This document shows, piece after piece, positions 1 to 7,515 of a stretch of DNA of 27,993 nucleotides. A program made the position numbers and the translations under genes. A model generated the notes under the pieces. That model searched no databases. It worked only from the letters and a program-made list of their open reading frames with translations, and had not been told where the DNA came from. How positions within the stretch are numbered: position 1 is the stretch's first letter; each line of letters opens with the position of its first letter. The stretch comes from an uncultured Selenomonas sp. GTDB taxonomy: Bacteria > Bacillota > Negativicutes > Selenomonadales > Selenomonadaceae. Where the stretch lies: the NCBI GenBank assembly GCA_905373085.1, contig CAJPRR010000011.1, positions 1 to 27,993 of the forward strand, written 5' to 3'.

Positions 1-1712
1 GCGGCTGCCGCATTGAGGTCGTGCGCCATGTCGGAGAGGCCTCGCGTGCTCGCGGCGATCTCTTCCATGCCCGCCGCCTGCTCTTCCGTCGCAGCGGAGA
101 CGTTCTCGGCTTCGGCTGCCACCTTGGAAGCGGAGTCGTGAATCTTGCCCGTGGCGTCGTCGATCTTTTCCGCCCTGCGGCTCAGATCCTGCATGTTCTT
201 CTCAATGGCGACAGAATTTTCCTGCACGCGCTGGATCATCGAGCGAATCTCCGAGAATCCCTTGCCCGTCGCCGTGACATTCTCGCGTCCCCTCTCGGCT
301 TCCTCGCGTCCCGCTTCCATCGCCTGCACCGCCTGCTCCGTCTCCTGCTGGATGGCGTGGATGAGCTCTTCAATCTGCTGCGAGGCGTTCTGCGACTCTT
401 CGGCGAGCTTTCGCACCTCTTCGGCGACGACGGCGAAACCGCGCCCGTGCTCGCCCGCACGCGCCGCTTCGATGGCGGCGTTCAAGGCGAGGAGGTTCGT
501 CTGTCCCGAAATATTCGAGATGACCTCGACGATGTTGCCGATCTCCTTCGAGCGCTCGCCAAGCTTCGCGACGACGTTCGACGAAGAGATGACCGTGTCG
601 GCGATGGCATTCATCTGCTCGACGGTCGACAATACGAGCTTGTTGCCTTCCTCCGCACGCTGCGACGTATGCTCGATGTCAGCGGCGACCTGATCGATCG
701 TCTGCGTCGCATCTGCCAGCCCGCGCGTAAAGGCATGAACCTGGTGCTTCGCCTCGGCGACGGAATCGAGCTGCGCCTGCGCCGCGCCCGCGACCTCCGT
801 GATGGACTCGGCGACGTTCTGCGTCGCTTGCGCCGACTGCTCCGAAGTGCTCGTCAGGGCGCCGGAGGAATCGGACACCGAGTTCGCCGTATCTTGAATC
901 TTCCTCGTCATCGAGCGCACGTTGTGCAGCATCTTGTTGCACGCATCCGCCATCTGCCCGAACTCATCCGCCGAATCCGTCGCGAGCTTCAAACTCAGAT
1001 CGCCCGCCGCGATCTTCTGCAGGGAATCGAGCATCATCGTGACGGAGCCTCGAATCGAATGCAGCAGGAAATAGCCGCAGACGGCCGCGACGACGAGCAC
1101 GAGGATCGTGACGATGACCGTCGTCATGACGACGCGCCCGTAGATGACGTCGGCTTCCTTGTCGATCGCGTCGGCGCCATTGATAGAGCGTTCCTCGTCG
1201 GCAAGAATGAGATCCGCCAGCTTCTGGTAACTCTTGCTCCATTTCTGGTCGACGAAGGCAAGCGCTTCCTCTCGCTTCCCTTCTGCAAAAAGGCGGTCTC
1301 CTTCCTCGCCGGCCTTCAGATACTCCTGCCAAGCATTGTATTCATCATTGAAGGTGTCCCAATCCTCTTTGCGCTCCTCTTCGCTGTTGTACCTTGTCTC
1401 ATCGAGCGTCTTCTTGTAAGCAGCGAAAACATCCTCGACCTTTCGGATGCTCTCCGCATGCTGCTGCTCCAGCTTGGCCCGCGTCTGAGGATCGGTCGCC
1501 GAGGCCTTCAGCAGCGCGAAGACGCGCGTATCATTCGCGGCGTCGGACAACTTCGACGACATGTCCAACGCCCGCGTCCAGTCCATGAGATCCGACGTAG
1601 ACTCGTTCAGCGTGCTGCCCGAATGATTCGCATAGACGCCGAAGCCCAGGAACATCACAATCAAGATTGCGAAGCTCAGGACAATCTTCTTTGCCACCGT
1701 CAATCCATTCAT
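1..1712 (-). CDS. Methyl-accepting chemotaxis protein, 3' end outside the window
   Basis: Transmembrane chemoreceptor that passes ligand sensing to the CheA/CheW kinase array. The ATG at 1712 follows an AAGGG-rich ribosome binding site and opens with MNGLTVAKK and a first membrane helix (about residues 9-28). A mostly helical extracellular region of about 160 residues follows, matching the four-helix-bundle sensor type. A second membrane helix (about 190-213) leads into a HAMP-like segment and then the long signalling coiled coil. The hairpin tip is clear at roughly residues 394-440, with SGQTNLLALNAAIEAARAGE and GRGFAVVAEEVRKLAEES. The 570 residues visible end inside the C-terminal helix with no stop, so the last part lies beyond base 1. 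The ligand cannot be read from the sequence. The long plus-strand open frame over the same bases is a GC-driven shadow. Confidence 0.95.
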   Translation of the reverse strand, partial: MNGLTVAKKIVLSFAILIVMFLGFGVYANHSGSTLNESTSDLMDWTRALDMSSKLSDAANDTRVFALLKASATDPQTRAKLEQQHAESIRKVEDVFAAYKKTLDETRYNSEEERKEDWDTFNDEYNAWQEYLKAGEEGDRLFAEGKREEALAFVDQKWSKSYQKLADLILADEERSINGADAIDKEADVIYGRVVMTTVIVTILVLVVAAVCGYFLLHSIRGSVTMMLDSLQKIAAGDLSLKLATDSADEFGQMADACNKMLHNVRSMTRKIQDTANSVSDSSGALTSTSEQSAQATQNVAESITEVAGAAQAQLDSVAEAKHQVHAFTRGLADATQTIDQVAADIEHTSQRAEEGNKLVLSTVEQMNAIADTVISSSNVVAKLGERSKEIGNIVEVISNISGQTNLLALNAAIEAARAGEHGRGFAVVAEEVRKLAEESQNASQQIEELIHAIQQETEQAVQAMEAGREEAERGRENVTATGKGFSEIRSMIQRVQENSVAIEKNMQDLSRRAEKIDDATGKIHDSASKVAAEAENVSAATEEQAAGMEEIAASTRGLSDMAHDLNAAA

Positions 1713-2162
1713 CCCTTTTCATCCCTTCCCTGCATGCAGATTTGTCGAAGAAGGCACATGCTCCGCTGCCGGATCGTTCCGTACGAAACACCGGAGGCAA
1801 CCATCATCGGTGACAGTTGATAAAGGCCACCAAATGACGCAACGCTTTTCTTCGGCGAAACACTTTCTTTCCACAAAGCTGCTCGCTTCAAAAAATTAAA
1901 AATACAAAACATCCGTTATTTGTAATAATAGCACAAATACCCCCTTTCGATACATTAAAATCACATAAAAACATTTTAACAAGTGCAGCCTGCGCCTTCG
2001 CTTGGAAAAGAAAATGGCTGGAACGAACATCCTACAGCAAAGCGGCAATATCCTTCGACAATCTATATTCCATATCTAGCATGATAGCACAGATGCCCCC
2101 CCCCGCAAGACATTTATGGTTTTTTGGGACTTGGAGTCCGAATCCATCCTGCAAAGCCGAAA
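1713..2162 (-). other. AT-rich region upstream of the chemoreceptor gene
   Basis: No convincing gene. Read on the minus strand, two similar motifs occur: TGTGCTATCAT at 2081-2091 and TGTGCTATTAT at about 1925-1935. Both resemble a TG-extended -10 box and both lie just after a G-run (nine G's at 2096-2104, five G's near 1940-1944). An imperfect inverted repeat, ATTTGT...ACAAAT, spans 1918-1938. These are candidate promoter and operator elements for the chemoreceptor. Recognisable -35 boxes are weak, so the promoter calls are tentative. The first roughly 200 bases before the ATG form an untranslated leader with no known riboswitch that I recognise. Confidence 0.4.
2096..2104. repeat. Nine-base C/G homopolymer in a promoter-like spacer
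   Basis: Nine consecutive C's on the plus strand (G9 on the minus strand). They sit immediately upstream of TGTGCTATCAT, which reads as an extended -10 element for the downstream chemoreceptor. A weak -35 such as TTGCGG at 2103-2108 would put the tract between -35 and -10. Length changes in such a tract could alter spacing and promoter strength. The tract is directly visible; its role is inference. Confidence 0.5.
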
Positions 2163-2204
2163 GGCGCTGCCGCATGAGCCGAATCCGGTTCATGCGGCAG
2201 CGCC
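2163..2204 (-). terminator. Terminator hairpin after thiC
   Basis: Two 18-base arms (2163-2180 and 2187-2204) are complementary apart from one G/T wobble, with a six-base loop. The hairpin starts 13 bases after the thiC stop. The following minus-strand sequence is only moderately T-rich (CTTTCGGCTTT), so it is a strong hairpin with a poor U-tract. It may act in both directions. Confidence 0.75.
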
Positions 2205-2216
2205 TTCTTCCTTATT

Positions 2217-3524
2217 CTAATCACAGCGGCCTGCAGCCGGCTTGTCGAAATACTTCCGAATGATTTCCACTGCACAGTAGTCGCCGCACATGGAGCATGC
2301 ACCTTCACCGGCGTCATTTCTCGCCTCGCGGCGCGACCGTGCCCGTACAGGGTCGATGGCAAGCGCGAGCTGCGCCTCCCAGTCGAGCGCCTTCCGCGCC
2401 TCCGCCATCTTCCGATCCCATGCTGCCGCGCCCGGCACGCCCTTGACGATGTCCGCCGCATGTGCGGCGATGCGGCTCGCGATCACGCCATCGTGCACGT
2501 CTTCCAGCGTCGGCAGGCAGAGGTGCTCGGCGGGCGTCACATAGCAGAGGAAGTCCGCGCCGCTCGCAGCGGCGAGCGTGCCGCCGATTGCCGCCGTGAT
2601 GTGATCGTAGCCCGGCGCGACATCCGTCACCAACGGGCCTAGGACATAGAACGGCGCATCATGGCACAGCCTCTTTTCGAGCTTCATGTTCGCCGCAATC
2701 TGATCGAACGGCATGTGACCCGGCCCTTCGACCATGACCTGCACGCCGCGCTTCCACGCACGGTCGACGAGTGCGCCGAGATTCACAAGCTCCGTGATCT
2801 GCGCACGATCCGTCGCGTCGGCAAGACAGCCGGGACGCAGCCCGTCCCCCAGACTGATTGTCGAATCGTACTTCTCGCAAATGTCGAGGATGTCATCGAA
2901 ATGCGTATAGAGCGGGTTCTCCTTCTCATTGTAGAGCATCCAGCCCGTGATGAAAGAGCCGCCGCGGCTCACGACGTCCATGACGCGCCCCTCTTCGCGC
3001 AGGCTGCGCACGGCTTCGAGCGTCAGCCCGCAATGCAGCGTCATGAAGTCCGCGCCGTCTTTCGCCTGTCGCTCGATCGTCTGCAGGATGTCGTCTGCTG
3101 TCATCTCGACCACGGCGCCATGCCGCTTGATCGCCGTGACCGTCGCCTCGTAGAGCGGCACCGTGCCGACCATGACGGGCGAATGGGCGATGATGCGCCG
3201 CCTCGACTCATCGATATGGTTGCCCGTCGAGAGATCCATGACGGAATCCGCACCTGCGCGCACGGCCGCATCGAGCTTCTCGAGTTCCGGCTCGATGTCG
3301 GGAAACGTGCTCGATGTTCCGATATTCGCATTGACCTTCGTGCGCAGTCCCTCGCCGACGCCCGCAGGCTTCAGCCTCGCATGATTGACGTTGGCGCAGA
3401 TTGCGACCGTTCCCCTCGCCACGCGCTCGCGAATCGCCTCTGCCGTCAACTGCTCCGCCTCCGCCACCTGCCGCATGGCGTCGGTGATTTTCCCCTCTCT
3501 TGCATACTGCATTTGCGTTGCCAT
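2217..3524 (-). CDS. thiC: Phosphomethylpyrimidine synthase ThiC
   Basis: Radical SAM enzyme that converts aminoimidazole ribotide to hydroxymethylpyrimidine phosphate, the pyrimidine half of thiamine. The product is 435 residues, normal for the short bacterial form. It opens MATQMQYAREGKITDAM and carries the conserved LRTKVNANIGTS and VMVEGPGHMP stretches. Near the C-terminus is the cluster-binding motif CSMCGDYC (CX2CX4C) expected of ThiC. The ATG at 3524 is chosen because AGGAGG lies seven bases upstream and the family starts there; a longer open frame upstream runs into the riboswitch leader. It is monocistronic here, with its own promoter, TPP riboswitch and terminator, so thiamine pyrophosphate should repress it. 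No other thi gene is in the window. Confidence 0.98.
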   Translation of the reverse strand: MATQMQYAREGKITDAMRQVAEAEQLTAEAIRERVARGTVAICANVNHARLKPAGVGEGLRTKVNANIGTSSTFPDIEPELEKLDAAVRAGADSVMDLSTGNHIDESRRRIIAHSPVMVGTVPLYEATVTAIKRHGAVVEMTADDILQTIERQAKDGADFMTLHCGLTLEAVRSLREEGRVMDVVSRGGSFITGWMLYNEKENPLYTHFDDILDICEKYDSTISLGDGLRPGCLADATDRAQITELVNLGALVDRAWKRGVQVMVEGPGHMPFDQIAANMKLEKRLCHDAPFYVLGPLVTDVAPGYDHITAAIGGTLAAASGADFLCYVTPAEHLCLPTLEDVHDGVIASRIAAHAADIVKGVPGAAAWDRKMAEARKALDWEAQLALAIDPVRARSRREARNDAGEGACSMCGDYCAVEIIRKYFDKPAAGRCD

Positions 3525-3594
3525 GGTATTCCTCCTTGCCAATAGCATGAAACCATTCCATATCAACAAATCCACAGCAGCGCAGCACCAGAAA

Positions 3595-3622
3595 GGAGCT
3601 GCCCGCAAAGCTGGGCAGCTCC
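3595..3622 (-). terminator. Hairpin between TPP riboswitch and thiC (likely expression platform)
   Basis: A perfect 10-bp stem (GGAGCTGCCC pairing with GGGCAGCTCC) with an eight-base loop lies between the TPP aptamer and the thiC start. On the minus strand it is followed by TTTCTGG, a short U-run. It is the natural candidate for the ligand-controlled attenuator, although the U-tract is weak and translational control is possible. Confidence 0.6.
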
Positions 3623-3643
3623 CTCAAGATTCTTAGAAACGCC

Positions 3644-3725
3644 CACTTCCCTACGCAGGTATTACCCCGACAGGTTCCAAGGGTCGGCTTCGTCACGCGC
3701 AAGCCTCTCAGCAAATGCTCCCCCA
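3644..3725 (-). promoter_or_regulatory. TPP riboswitch (THI element)
   Basis: Read on the minus strand, the leader has the hallmark order of the THI element: a GGGGAGC start, GCTGAGAGG (3704-3712), then ACCCTTGGAACCTG, and finally GGGTAATACCTGCGTAGGG (about 3648-3666). These match the conserved pyrimidine- and pyrophosphate-sensor helices of the TPP aptamer. It ends about 120 bases before the thiC ATG and should reduce thiC expression when TPP is abundant. Confidence 0.96.
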
Positions 3726-3753
3726 GTGGATTCATATTCTTTTTCTATATTCT

Positions 3754-3781
3754 ATTCTATCACGAAGCCCCGAGAAGTCAA
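3754..3781 (-). promoter_or_regulatory. thiC promoter
   Basis: TTGACT (3776-3781), a 16-base spacer and TAGAAT (3754-3759) on the minus strand. Transcription would start near 3747, about 20 bases before the TPP aptamer. The -35, spacer and -10 together closely match the promoter at 18716-18743 in front of the pyridoxal kinase gene. Confidence 0.75.
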
Positions 3782-3826
3782 GCCGAAGGCCCAGACGGAT
3801 TTCCCCCGCTTGAGTGAACGCCGCGA

Positions 3827-5382
3827 TCAGAACTGCCAGGCGAATCCTGCCCTCGCACTCACGCCGCGCTGCTTGCCGAGCCAGCCTTCGACGCTGAGGT
3901 CAGCGGTGCAGTTCTCGCTGAGATTCGTCTTCCAGCCAAGCTCCAAGCTGCCCGAGAAGCCCTTGAGCGTGGGCGCGGGCGTCGTGTAGGAGAGGCCGCC
4001 GACATGCACGGCAGCGCTTGTCTCGCCGCCGAACTCGTACTGCAGCGAAGCGCCCAAGATGAGCGAGCCGCCCTTCTGCGGAATCAGCCAGCGTGCGCCT
4101 GCACGCAGGCGGTGGCTGTTCACGGCGTCGAAGTCATAGCGTTCGCCCGTGGATAGCTTCGCACTCGCACCGTTCTGATGCGTGTAGAAGTAGCGCAGGT
4201 AAAGCTCGCGCTCCGTGCCGTTCCGCTCTTTTGTGCGCTGTCCGATTCCCAGATGTGCGCCGATGTAGTTCGCATCGGTATCGTATGTGGTCGGCGTGCC
4301 CGAAAGAGTCGCCGAGTAATCCATCGAGGAGCGGCCAAAGCGCAGGCTGCCCTCGTAGAACATGCCGTCCTTCTGCTCCTGCCGCACGAATGCACCTGCG
4401 CCGACGTAATGGACGGAGCCGTCGCCGTGCGCCGCGTTCACATAGCTGTCGTAGGTGCCGCGTCCGTATTCGTAACGGTATTCTTTGCGGCGGCCGCCGT
4501 GTACGATGTGCCGTCCGCAGAGGTGTTCTGCTGGTTGATCAGCGCACCCGTGACGCTTCCTGTCGCCTCGCCATTTGCCGCGATGGTGACGGCGTTCTCT
4601 GCCGCCTCGTAGCGTGCTGCGCCGCCAAAGGCATCGTTGACGCGAATCTCGGCGCCGGAGAGATCTGACAGCTTGCCCTCGTTGAGCTCTGCATCTGCGT
4701 ACCGCGGGCATAGCCGCCGGCGACGTAGTCATTTGCTCCCGCCTTGAGGGTCAGGTGATTCTCGTTTGCCTGCAGGGAGATGGATGTCTTTGTCGGGCGT
4801 GCATACGCATATCCGCCGTAGAGTTCCGTGACGGTATCGCCCGTGGTGAAGGTGCGTTTGTTCCGCAGCGCACTTGCCTCGCTGCGTTTCTCCGTTTCTG
4901 TCTCAGCCCTGCCGCCGTAGAGCTTCGTCTGTGCTGTAAAGCTGCCGCCCGTGACGGATGCTTCACTGTCCGTCACCGTTGCCGTGCTGTTGATGTCTAG
5001 GGTCTATGTATAGGCTGCGCCGCCCGCAACGGTGATGTCGCCGCCATCGGGTACGCTGTAGTTGCCGCCCGCGATGGTAACCTTGCTGTGCGCGACCTCC
5101 GCCACGCCCCGCGACGCGCCGCCGCCGGAGTCCTCCTTGGACACGGCGAGACCGCCAATGACGCCCCACTGTGCCTCAGGTGCAGTACTGTCGAGCTTGA
5201 ATGTGCAGTTCTTGATGGCGACCTCCGCGCCGGAGATCTTTGCTGTGCCGCCATGCTCCAGCCATGCGTATGCGCCGATGGCAGTGCCGAGCGTGAACGC
5301 ACCCGCCGCGAGTGCGGCGAGGATTTTAGGGACAAGTATCCGTTGGGGGGAGGACTGTTTTCTGTAAACCCTGATGTTTCAT
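3827..5382 (-). pseudogene. Autotransporter adhesin, broken by three frameshifts and a stop
   Basis: The remains encode a signal peptide, a passenger and a C-terminal autotransporter beta-barrel. The ATG at 5382 has a good ribosome binding site (AAAGGAG) but reads only MKHQGLQKTVLPPTDTCP before a stop. Dropping one base of the C6 tract at 5345-5350 joins it to RILVPKILAALAAGAFTLG, a signal-peptide-like helix. That frame meets an in-frame TAG at 5004-5006, resumes as TLDINSTATVTDSEASVTGG, shifts near 4690-4706, and shifts again near 4480-4500. The last frame encodes the barrel (YDSYVNAAHGDGSVHYVGAG onward) and ends GFAWQF, with the terminal aromatic residue typical of outer-membrane barrels. 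Neighbouring genes are intact, so several independent sequencing errors here are unlikely. It seems to be a decayed surface protein. The C6 tract alone could be a phase switch, but the other lesions argue the gene is dead. Confidence 0.85.
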
Positions 5383-5637
5383 GATGAGACTCCTTTCTCT
5401 TGACGCGATAAACAACAATAATGAACTTCTGTCTTTTCTTTCTAATTGTATCATCATTCACCTCTTCCGATAACTGTAGTAAATGACAGGTTAGAAAGTC
5501 CTAGAACTCTCTGAGATAAGAAGTTTTTAGTCTGAAATATCCATATATAGCCAGAAACATAGGATGATAGGCGTAAGTGTTTTCTCCTTTGCAACCTTAT
5601 ATCTTGTCGAAAAAATATGATTCGTAGTATAATTTAG
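5383..5637. other. AT-rich intergenic region between divergent units
   Basis: No gene seen. A weak promoter for the autotransporter relic is possible on the minus strand: TTATCG (5468-5473), a 17-base spacer and TACAAT (5445-5450) with a TG extension. The right-hand part carries the plus-strand promoter listed at 5604-5633. Confidence 0.4.
5604..5633 (+). promoter_or_regulatory. Promoter for the Rpn remnant
   Basis: TTGTCG (5604-5609), an 18-base spacer and a perfect TATAAT (5628-5633). It lies about 75 bases upstream of the ATG at 5710, so the remnant is probably transcribed. Confidence 0.6.
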
Positions 5638-5904
5638 ATACAATATTGCATTGCCAACGGCTATTTAACAGAATACTTTACGGAAAAACAGGAAAAGGAG
5701 GTCTTTGACATGGTAAGCTTCCAGTGGGATCAAGAACTTGCCTTGGAGGTCCGCGCGGAAGAGGCACGAGAGAAAGGCATGGAGAAGGAACGAGTTTTTT
5801 CCATCCGCAGCCTTATGGCGAATCTGCAGTTGACGGCGGAAAAGGCCATGGATGCACTTTCCATTCCCAAGGAGGAGCAGGCGCGATACAAGGCGATGCT
5901 GTGA
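5638..5904 (+). pseudogene. C-terminal remnant of an Rpn-family (PD-(D/E)XK transposase-like) protein
   Basis: The reading frame of the small protein at 5710 is open upstream back to a TAG at 5635. It encodes ANGYLTEYFTEKQEKEVFDM just before the ATG. This continuous coding character across the start indicates the tail of a larger protein whose N-terminal nuclease domain has been lost. The tail resembles the C-terminal region of Rpn-type proteins common in Selenomonas and relatives. That family assignment comes from recalled resemblance, not a search. Confidence 0.6.
5710..5904 (+). CDS. Small 64-residue protein from the C-terminus of an Rpn-like gene
   Basis: An ATG with an excellent ribosome binding site (AAAAGGAGG, seven to eight bases upstream) starts a 64-residue, charged, helical protein. 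It begins MVSFQWDQELALEVRAEEAR and ends EEQARYKAML. The segment rich in E, R and K resembles the coiled tail of Rpn-family recombination-promoting nucleases, followed by a small helical domain (SIRSLMANLQLTAEKAMDAL). In E. coli some rpn genes carry an internal start giving a short C-terminal protein that inhibits the full-length nuclease. A strong internal start here fits that arrangement, but the full-length gene is missing. It may be an orphan inhibitor acting on Rpn proteins elsewhere, or simply debris. It has a promoter and a strong terminator, so expression is plausible. Confidence 0.6.
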   Translation: MVSFQWDQELALEVRAEEAREKGMEKERVFSIRSLMANLQLTAEKAMDALSIPKEEQARYKAML

Positions 5905-5910
5905 CCGAGA

Positions 5911-5969
5911 ATACGAAAAAGAGAAGAGGCTGCAGGCAAAGGCGCTGCAGCCTCTTCTCTTTTTCGTAT
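5911..5969. terminator. Bidirectional terminator, 25-bp stem
   Basis: Perfect 25-base arms (5911-5935 and 5945-5969) with a nine-base loop. The outer part of the stem is A-rich on one side and T-rich on the other (GAAAAAGAG / CTCTTTTTC), giving U-runs in both directions. It ends the plus-strand Rpn remnant and the minus-strand operon that finishes with pyrR. Confidence 0.95.
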
Positions 5970-5976
5970 ACGGATG

Positions 5977-6531
5977 TCACGCCTCCTGCCTCTCGGCAAG
6001 CACGACGCGCTCCTCTCTGTCGTGCTCTTCGAGCATGACGCGAATCTCCTCCTTGGAGGAGGTCGGCACGTTCTTTCCCACGAAGTCGGCGCGAATCGGC
6101 AGCTCCCTGTGGCCTCGGTCAATGAGGACGGCGAGCTGGATGATCTTCGGACGCCCCATGTCAATGAGAGCGTCGAGCGCCGCACGGATCGTTCGCCCCG
6201 TGTAGAGCACATCGTCGACGAGCACGATGGTCTTTCCCGTGATGTCGACGGGAATCTCCGTCTCGCGCACAACGGGCTGATACGCGAGGGTCGAGAGATC
6301 GTCGCGGTACAGCGTGATGTCGAGAACGCCGATGGCAGGCCTTGTTCCCTCAATCTTCTCAATCGCCGCCGCGATGCGCTCCGCGAGCGGAATGCCGCGG
6401 CTTCGTATGCCGACGAGGACGATCCCCGCCGTGCCCTTGTTCCTCTCCACGATCTCGTGCGAAATGCGCGTGAGTGCGCGGCGGATCGCATCTTCATCCA
6501 TCAGAACCGTCTTGTCGACCAAGGTCGCCAT
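5977..6531 (-). CDS. pyrR: Bifunctional pyr operon regulator / uracil phosphoribosyltransferase PyrR
   Basis: In Firmicutes PyrR binds pyr mRNA leaders in response to UMP and causes attenuation; it also has uracil phosphoribosyltransferase activity. The 184-residue product has the usual length. The PRPP-binding loop VLVDDVLYTGRT is clear at about residues 104-115, and GVLDITLYRDDLS matches the family. The ATG at 6531 follows a GGGGCGGGATG purine stretch. It is the last gene of the long operon and lies just before the bidirectional terminator. No pyrimidine synthesis genes adjoin it, so its mRNA targets must lie elsewhere. The 77-base gap before it contains a possible 20-codon frame ending two bases before the pyrR ATG (ending MDENAIEERKGAG), which I do not annotate as a gene. 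Confidence 0.96.
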   Translation of the reverse strand: MATLVDKTVLMDEDAIRRALTRISHEIVERNKGTAGIVLVGIRSRGIPLAERIAAAIEKIEGTRPAIGVLDITLYRDDLSTLAYQPVVRETEIPVDITGKTIVLVDDVLYTGRTIRAALDALIDMGRPKIIQLAVLIDRGHRELPIRADFVGKNVPTSSKEEIRVMLEEHDREERVVLAERQEA

Positions 6532-6608
6532 ATCATCCCGCCCCTTTCCGTTCTTCGATGGCGTTTTCGTCCATCAACTGCCCTGCCTTCTCCACGTGTT
6601 CAGCCGCT

Positions 6609-7514
6609 TCAGCGCCCTCGCCGCAAGGCACGAAGGATCGCTTTCATATCCTCGGGCATTTCTGCCGCGAATGTCATGCGCTCTTTCGTGCGCGGATGCG
6701 TGAACGAGAGCTCGCAGGAATGAAGCGCTTGCCCCGCTATATCGGGCGTCTTCCTGCCGTATTTCGGATCGCCGAGCAGCGGATGGCCGATATATGCCAT
6801 GTGGACGCGAATCTGGTGCGTGCGCCCTGTCTTCAAGCGGCACTCGACAAGCGTGTGCGCAGGGAAGCGCTCCACGACGCGAAAGAGCGTCGTCGCTCCC
6901 TTGCCGCCCGGCACGACTGCCATCTTCTTGCGCTCCGTCGGATGGCGGCCGATCGGCGCACGGATCTCGCCCCTGTCCTCGGCGATCGTGCCGCAGACGA
7001 TCGCCCGATAGATGCGCTGCGCCGTCTTTTCCCGAATCTGCTCGGCGAGGTCGACATGCGCCCGATCGTTCTTCGCCGCCACCATGACGCCCGACGTGTC
7101 CTTGTCGAGCCGGTGCACGATGCCCGGCCGTATGACGCCGTTGATGCCCGACAAGTCCTCGCAGTGATGGAGCAGCGCATTGACGAGCGTGCCGTCCGCT
7201 GCTCCCGCCGCCGGATGGACGACCATGCCGCGCGCCTTGTTGATGACGATGACGTCCGAATCCTCGTAGAGGATGTCCAAGGGGATGGCTTCCGGCAGGA
7301 TCTCCAACTCCCGCGCTTCGGGAATTTCCGTCTCCACGGCATCCCCTGCGCGCAACTTCGCGTTTGCCTTCGCCGTCCTGCCGTTGACGAGGACGCAGCC
7401 GCTTTCGATCAGCTTTTGGATATGGGAGCGCGAAACCTCCAGTTCCCTGCCGGCGAGAAAGCGGTCGAGACGTTCTCCCGCAGCCCCTTCGTCGACGATC
7501 AGCCGTTCCTTCAT
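6609..7514 (-). CDS. rluD: RluD-family pseudouridine synthase
   Basis: Makes pseudouridine in structured RNA, in this family usually 23S rRNA. The protein has 301 residues. An N-terminal S4 domain (LDRFLAGRELEVSRSHIQKL) is followed by the RsuA/RluA catalytic domain with the signature GIVHRLDKDTSGVMV; the Asp in HRLDKDTSG is the catalytic residue. The ATG at 7514 is chosen because GGAGG lies about nine bases upstream and homologues start near MKERLIVDEGAAGERLD. The longer open frame upstream only reflects the overlapping lspA region. It starts one base after the lspA stop, so the two are probably translationally coupled. This is the lspA-ylyB-pyrR order of Bacillus. The exact target uridines cannot be assigned. 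Confidence 0.93.
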   Translation of the reverse strand: MKERLIVDEGAAGERLDRFLAGRELEVSRSHIQKLIESGCVLVNGRTAKANAKLRAGDAVETEIPEARELEILPEAIPLDILYEDSDVIVINKARGMVVHPAAGAADGTLVNALLHHCEDLSGINGVIRPGIVHRLDKDTSGVMVAAKNDRAHVDLAEQIREKTAQRIYRAIVCGTIAEDRGEIRAPIGRHPTERKKMAVVPGGKGATTLFRVVERFPAHTLVECRLKTGRTHQIRVHMAYIGHPLLGDPKYGRKTPDIAGQALHSCELSFTHPRTKERMTFAAEMPEDMKAILRALRRGR

Positions 7515-7515
7515 G

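Noticed and set aside
21..1820. 599-codon plus-strand open frame opposite the chemoreceptor
   Set aside because: Arg/Leu-rich translation with no recognisable domain. The minus strand encodes a clear chemoreceptor, so this is a GC-bias shadow.
1713..1880. Cyclic-di-GMP riboswitch upstream of the chemoreceptor
   Set aside because: GGTTGCC and GCGTTGCG fragments are reminiscent, but the conserved GGGCAAACC and GACGCAAAGCC blocks are missing.
3208..3735. Minus-strand frame starting MNPLGEHLLRGLRVTKPT
   Set aside because: Its start lies inside the TPP riboswitch and it overlaps thiC in another frame; not a gene.
5062..5367. Plus-strand frames opposite the autotransporter signal-peptide region
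   Set aside because: Antisense to degenerate coding sequence; no start signals and no recognisable domain.
6538..6600. Leader peptide of about 20 codons before pyrR
   Set aside because: Short frame without a clear ribosome binding site or adjoining attenuator stem; probably chance.
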